From Coffea arabica (Eukaryota > Streptophyta > Magnoliopsida > Gentianales > Rubiaceae), in the NCBI RefSeq assembly GCF_036785885.1, contig NC_092317.1:7690501-7754500 (forward strand): DNA of 64,000 nucleotides, read 5' to 3'. Made by a program: the position numbers and the translations under genes. The notes under the pieces were generated by a model. It had not been told where the DNA came from and did not search any database. It was given only the letters and a program-made list of their open reading frames with translations. This document shows positions 59,999 to 64,000 of the stretch, piece after piece; within the stretch, counting starts at the first letter, position 1, and every line of letters starts with the position of its first letter.

Positions 59999-61524
59999 TC
60001 CCCTTTTCTTTTTCTTTCTTCCTTTCTTTTCTTTCTTTCCTTTCCTTTTCTTCTTCTTCTCCGCTGTTCCCCTGTTTTCCACTTGTCCTTCTCTTCTTTC
60101 GTTTTGTCCGCCGCCGCCAACCTCGTGTTCACCAGCTCCACCTCCGCCTCGATAGCACCGCGCGCCGCCTGAAGCTCGCCGCAGTTGCTGCTCGTCTCCT
60201 CGCGCGACACGAGCTGCGTGCACCGCCGCCCCAGCTCACTTTTCTCCTTCCCTCTCTCCACTTTACCCACAGCCCACGGCCGTGCCTGCCTCCCTACTGC
60301 GCGCCTCCACCTCAGCTCGTCCGCCACCAGATCGTGCGACCATCACCAGCTCTCGGCCAGGTCGCACGCCACCAGCGCGCGAGCTCGCGCTCTACCAGCC
60401 GCGCACGCCGCCGCCCCTGTTCTCCCTTCGCGACGCCACCAGCAGCCGCGGAGCTACCCGCCGTTCCCCTCACTCTCCCTTTCGAGCTCGCGCTCTACCA
60501 GCCGCCGCTGCTCACGCCACCCACAGCCACGCCCTTCCCACCTGTCAAAATTGACAGGTGGAGGTATTGAATCTTCAACCTCGATTAGTATTTTTCTGGT
60601 TCTTCTATTGCTGGAATTTGAGTTTTTGTGTTTGGGTTTCTTGATGGATAAAAGAAGGTGTTGATTTGGGCATTTTCTAGGGTAAATTTTGGACAGATTT
60701 GAGTTTAATTGCTGCCATATGTGGGGATATTTTCTGATATTTATTGAATTGTTGGCCGTTTGATTTAATTCCTCCCTGTGTATACACCAGTGGTACTGGT
60801 TGTGGTGTTACTTTACAATTCTTAAATTTTCTCGAATTCTAATCGGTGGTTGCTGGAATTGCCTGTTTGCTGGGATTCTTAAAATTCTTAAGGTTTGGTC
60901 GCTTGAAGTGGGTAATTGAATGTCCAATTGGTGACATTTGTTGCGTTTCACTTGCTCCAATTGGTTGAATTCTTTGCTCTGTTGGGGTCCCTGTTGGTAT
61001 CACTTGAGTTCTGCTTTGTTAGTTTCTGTATCGTGCCCCTTGATCTTATTTTGACTGAATTGGAGACCCAGTGCATATTCATTCAATTTGCTATGTTGCT
61101 AGGGTACTTTTCTAGCCTTTGGGGTGCCTCGGTTGTGCATTTTATTAAATTGGGTTGGCCATGTGGTTCCCTTCTTTCCTGTGCATGCACCAGTGGTACC
61201 GGTTGTGCTAATTTGCTTGCCATTTCTTATATCGATATGATTGAGCATCTGTGACTGAGTACCCTTCGATCTTGCTGCTTTGTTGGGATCGTTTGTGGTG
61301 TCAATTGAGTATCATTTGGTACTTTCTGCCTGGAGTCTATTGAGCTGCCTTTGGTTGGGGTTTATTGCATTTAATTGGTGCATTGGACGGCTCTTGTGCC
61401 ATTTCCGTTGCTTATTGCAGTAGGTTGCCTCTATTTGCCTTGTGTGGGAGTATTTTGTCCTTTTCAGTTCAATTGCTAAGCTCATTGGAGCACTTGCAGT
61501 GATTTTGAGTTGCATTATTTCTGC
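59527..61524 (+). mobile_element. 3' internal region of the gag-only element
   Basis: Just after the stop, GCGCTTTTTGGGAGGCAACC (59560-59582 region) is a motif seen after gag-pol in Tat/Athila-type elements. Then follow two CACGCGGTGTTTG copies (near 59707 and 59763), long A/T homopolymers, an AT microsatellite (about 59970-59990), a GC-rich pocket (about 60100-60560), and a T/G-rich part with a duplicated CACCAGTGGTAC-GGTTGTG motif (near 60787 and 61188). No pol domain is visible in any frame. The 3' LTR is not where it should be. Confidence 0.55.
60538..60561. repeat. Perfect short palindrome, 11-bp arms
   Basis: CCACCTGTCAA and its exact inverse are separated by two bases. It lies at the end of the GC-rich pocket and could mark an inserted-segment boundary or form a hairpin. 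Confidence 0.85.
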
Positions 61525-61550
61525 ATTAATCTTAAATTGTTCAATTCCTA
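61525..61550. repeat. 26-bp direct repeat, right copy
   Basis: Identical to 56912-56937. It is followed by CGTCCATTGG, not by an LTR, so the retroelement block ends here without its 3' LTR. Confidence 0.95.
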
Positions 61551-61598
61551 CGTCCATTGGCGAGTTAAAGAACTTTCATGGAATTGGAGTCTTAAGTG

Positions 61599-61643
61599 TT
61601 TGACGATCGATGTAATTTCACTTTGACGATCGATGTAATTTCA
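61599..61643. repeat. Two tandem copies of a 22-bp unit upstream of the PPR gene
   Basis: TTTGACGATCGATGTAATTT, continued by CA, occurs at 61599-61620 and again at 61622-61643 with one base between. Each contains the palindrome CGATCG. It is 130-175 bases before the ATG and so inside or next to the promoter. Confidence 0.9.
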
Positions 61644-61773
61644 TCAGCTGAATGCTCAGGAAGTAACACGGATATGTTTTAATAGAAATTATTATGATCT
61701 ACTGGATACTATATAACCTGTATCCCAAGATTCCCCACTTTCCTTTCTGCAAAATCTATAGATATTTGGGAGA

Positions 61774-63195
61774 ATGAATCTTCTTCCTCTTCGCAACTGC
61801 AGCAACTTAATCTATCCAATCACCAGTCTTTCTTCTCTTTACCTTCCATTCTTTGCCTCCTATAGTACAAAAGAGTTTCATACACAACAAGAGCTAGAGA
61901 AACAAGCTGAAGAACAGCAGAGAGAAGACGGGCAACGACTGAAGCAAGAAGCTTCACTTGTGTCCCCAGCCAGAATTCAGAAGCTAATAGCTTCCCAGTC
62001 AGACCCTCTTCTTGCTAAAGAAATCTTCGACTTAGCTTCTCGTCAGCCCAATTTTCATCACTCGTACGCGGCATGGCATGTCCTCATCCTCAAACTCGGC
62101 CGCTCTGGCCACTTCTCTCTCATGCAGTCCCTTCTCTCCTCCTTCAAATCTCAGAATTATTCCATTTCTCCTTCTCTCTTCTCCCAAATTATCAAAATTT
62201 ATGGTGATGCTGGGCTGCCTGACGAAGCCCTGAAAGCATTTTACTTGATTCTCAAGTTTAATATCAAGCCTCTTCCCAAACACCTCAATCGCATTCTTGA
62301 AATTCTTGTCACTCGCCGTAACTTCCTCAGCCCTGCTTTGGACCTGTTTAAATCTGCTCAGAGATACGGGGTCTCTCCAGATACCAAGTCTTACAACATT
62401 TTGATGCGTGCTTTTTGCCTGAATGATGACTTGAGTGTTGCATATTCCCTGTTCAATCAAATGTCCAAAAGAGATGTTGTTCCTGATGTAGAGTCATATA
62501 GGATTTTGATTCAGGGGTTCTGTAGGAAGAGTCAGGTTAATAAGGCTGTTGAATTATTGGAAGATATGTTGAACAAAGGATTTGTTCCTGATGCTCTAAG
62601 CTATTCTACTCTTTTGAATCGTTTGTGCAGGAAACAGATGCTCAAGGAGGCTTATAAGCTTCTATGCAGAATGAAAATTAAGGGATGCGATCCTGATCTT
62701 GTTCATTACAATACTATTGTTTTGGGGTTTTGTAGGGAAGGCCGTGCTTTTGATGCTTGTAAGGTTCTTGAAGATATGCGATCCAATGGGTGCTTGCCAA
62801 ATTTGGTGTCTTACCGAACATTAGTTGGGGGTTTATGCAGTCAGGGCTTGTATGATGAGGCCAAATCATATATGGGGGAGATGTTTTTGCAGGGATTTTC
62901 TCCACATTACTCAATAGTACATTTGTTAGTTAAGGGATTTTGTAATATAGGCAAGTTTGAGGAAGCTTGTGCAGTTTTGGAGGAGGTATTGAGGCATGGG
63001 GTAGCTCCACATATAGACACTTGGATGGAAATGTTACCTAGAATTGCTGAGGTGGATGACCCTCAAAGTATGGGCAATACCTTGAATCAAGTTTTGAAGA
63101 TGGAGATAAAACCTGACACAAGACTTGTCGATGCTGGTGCTGCTCTGGGTGAATACCTGGTTAAGAAAATAGGACATCGATCAACCAAGATATGA
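61774..63195 (+). CDS. P-class pentatricopeptide repeat protein, 473 residues
   Basis: An RNA-binding organellar protein. The N terminus (MNLLPLRNCSNLIYPITSLS, rich in Ser, Leu and basic residues, then YST) looks like a mitochondrial presequence. A Gln/Glu-rich charged segment follows (about 38-60), then 35-residue PPR units from about residue 120 to 440, such as DTKSYNILMRAFCLNDDL, DVESYRILIQGFCRKSQV, DALSYSTLLNRLCRKQML, DLVHYNTIVLGFCREGRA and NLVSYRTLVGGLCSQGLY. These have the P-type spacing with no E or DYW tail, so a role in transcript processing, stability or translation is more likely than editing. It has no intron. It resembles the At4g01400 group from memory; orthology is not established. 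Confidence 0.94.
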   Translation: MNLLPLRNCSNLIYPITSLSSLYLPFFASYSTKEFHTQQELEKQAEEQQREDGQRLKQEASLVSPARIQKLIASQSDPLLAKEIFDLASRQPNFHHSYAAWHVLILKLGRSGHFSLMQSLLSSFKSQNYSISPSLFSQIIKIYGDAGLPDEALKAFYLILKFNIKPLPKHLNRILEILVTRRNFLSPALDLFKSAQRYGVSPDTKSYNILMRAFCLNDDLSVAYSLFNQMSKRDVVPDVESYRILIQGFCRKSQVNKAVELLEDMLNKGFVPDALSYSTLLNRLCRKQMLKEAYKLLCRMKIKGCDPDLVHYNTIVLGFCREGRAFDACKVLEDMRSNGCLPNLVSYRTLVGGLCSQGLYDEAKSYMGEMFLQGFSPHYSIVHLLVKGFCNIGKFEEACAVLEEVLRHGVAPHIDTWMEMLPRIAEVDDPQSMGNTLNQVLKMEIKPDTRLVDAGAALGEYLVKKIGHRSTKI

Positions 63196-64000
63196 TCTTC
63201 TTCTTCAGAATCAATGGATTGATCAAAATGTGTCAACTGAACATGAGGAAAGCTGCAGTTTTTCGTCACGGATGAGTACCTATTACAACTCAGCGCTGTC
63301 ATTTTGTTATCTGAGTGTACCATGATAACTACAATTTGTGGTTGGTGGGCTATTGCTTTTTCCCAATGTGCCCATTATGATCTAATGGAGGGTGGTATTT
63401 CCACGACCAGAAGCCTAGGAGCCTCAGTGCTGCAATTGCCGTTGACAGACATGCTAGTACATCATCAGTTGTTGCGATTGCAGGATTTCGCAGATATTGG
63501 AAGAGATTAAGCAACTGCCTCTGGAATTGTTGTTCAAGGAATGTGATGCTTCATTACCAGCAAAGCCTAATAGCACAACTGCTTACGTCTGTTATAGGGA
63601 GCGATAGCAGCTGCTACATGGGAATGCTTCTTTCCAAATAGCCTGCTATGAGCTTAGTTCTGTCAAATAAATTCAACGTATCTTGAGTGCATGGCCATTT
63701 TCATGACCTGCATGGAATCTATTTTGGTGTCCAACAAAGAAGAGGACTAAGAACTATGGGTGGTCAAAACCCAGGAAAAAGGAAGCAGAGCAAAGGTCGG
63801 AAGGGCGCACTACTTGATGAACACTTTTTGGCTTCCCATCTTGCATTTTTCCTTCGAGATTAATTTTGATTTGCCTTTTGTTTCCTTTTTAAGACGATAC
63901 GGACCCTTATCATGAGGACACCAAGACTATAATATGATCTTGGTAATTTTACTTCAGAACTACTTTCCTTCACCTAGAATTTATATGGATGATTTAGCTT
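63196..64000. other. 3' flank of the PPR gene, no further gene seen
   Basis: Probably 3' untranslated and intergenic DNA. Frames at 63087-63510 are short and without motifs. Confidence 0.5.

Noticed and set aside
59885-60327. Minus-strand Lys/Glu/Arg-rich frames of 112 and 137 codons
   Set aside because: Encoded by homopolymer and TTTC-type repeats inside the retroelement, with a Tyr-Ile run from an AT microsatellite.

Overview
This is nuclear DNA from a flowering plant, most likely a eudicot and perhaps an asterid. The evidence is AT-rich intergenic DNA, many short introns with GT/AG borders, plant-only gene families (BPC/GAGA-binding, ZF-HD, PPR) and plant-type transposons. The species cannot be fixed by reading alone.

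Layout. 1-4943 has no recognisable gene, only a tRNA-derived SINE at 4521-4687 with a 16-bp target duplication. 4944-5387 (-) is a small single-exon gene of unknown function. 5388-9380 shows no gene. 9381-10370 (-) encodes a class I BASIC PENTACYSTEINE (BPC) factor. Upstream of it lie a purine tract, a local duplication and two related Mutator-type MITEs (11911-12896, 13093-14137), one of which has a paralogous empty site in the same window. 20719-21255 (+) is an intronless zinc-finger homeodomain (ZHD) gene. Its 3' end and flank were tandemly duplicated at least twice down to about 25.9 kb; the copies have decayed and been invaded by a MITE, a SINE and a mariner-like element. 29070-30872 (+) is a DYW-class PPR editing-factor candidate. 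31906-33950 (-) is a four-exon calmodulin gene whose 149-residue product can be assembled exactly.

35533-41195 (-) is a complete but dead Ty3/gypsy chromovirus: two LTRs, an initiator-Met PBS, gag, protease, RT, RNase H, integrase and a chromodomain-like tail. Many of its stops are TAG where CAG would be expected. 43484-52985 (-) is a 20-exon dihydroxyacetone kinase gene whose 594-residue protein can be joined without a break. Just upstream of its start are a GC-capped hAT-type element (53388-54207) and one end of a Mutator-like element. 55.4-61.55 kb is retroelement territory: a degraded element, then a 1.4-kb LTR with a tRNA-Asp-type PBS and a gag-only ORF that lacks most of the capsid region and any pol. 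This block is flanked by a 26-bp perfect direct repeat and contains a GC-rich pocket. 61774-63195 (+) is a P-class PPR gene, probably mitochondrial.

The host genes are unrelated housekeeping or regulatory genes and do not form a functional cluster. The most distinctive content is the record of duplication and transposition: several insertions carry target-site duplications, and two have empty paralogous sites inside the window. No new defence or metabolic system is evident. The least explained items are the gag-only element with its flanking repeat, the ZHD flank array, and the small unknown ORFs at 4944-5387 and 30919-31167.
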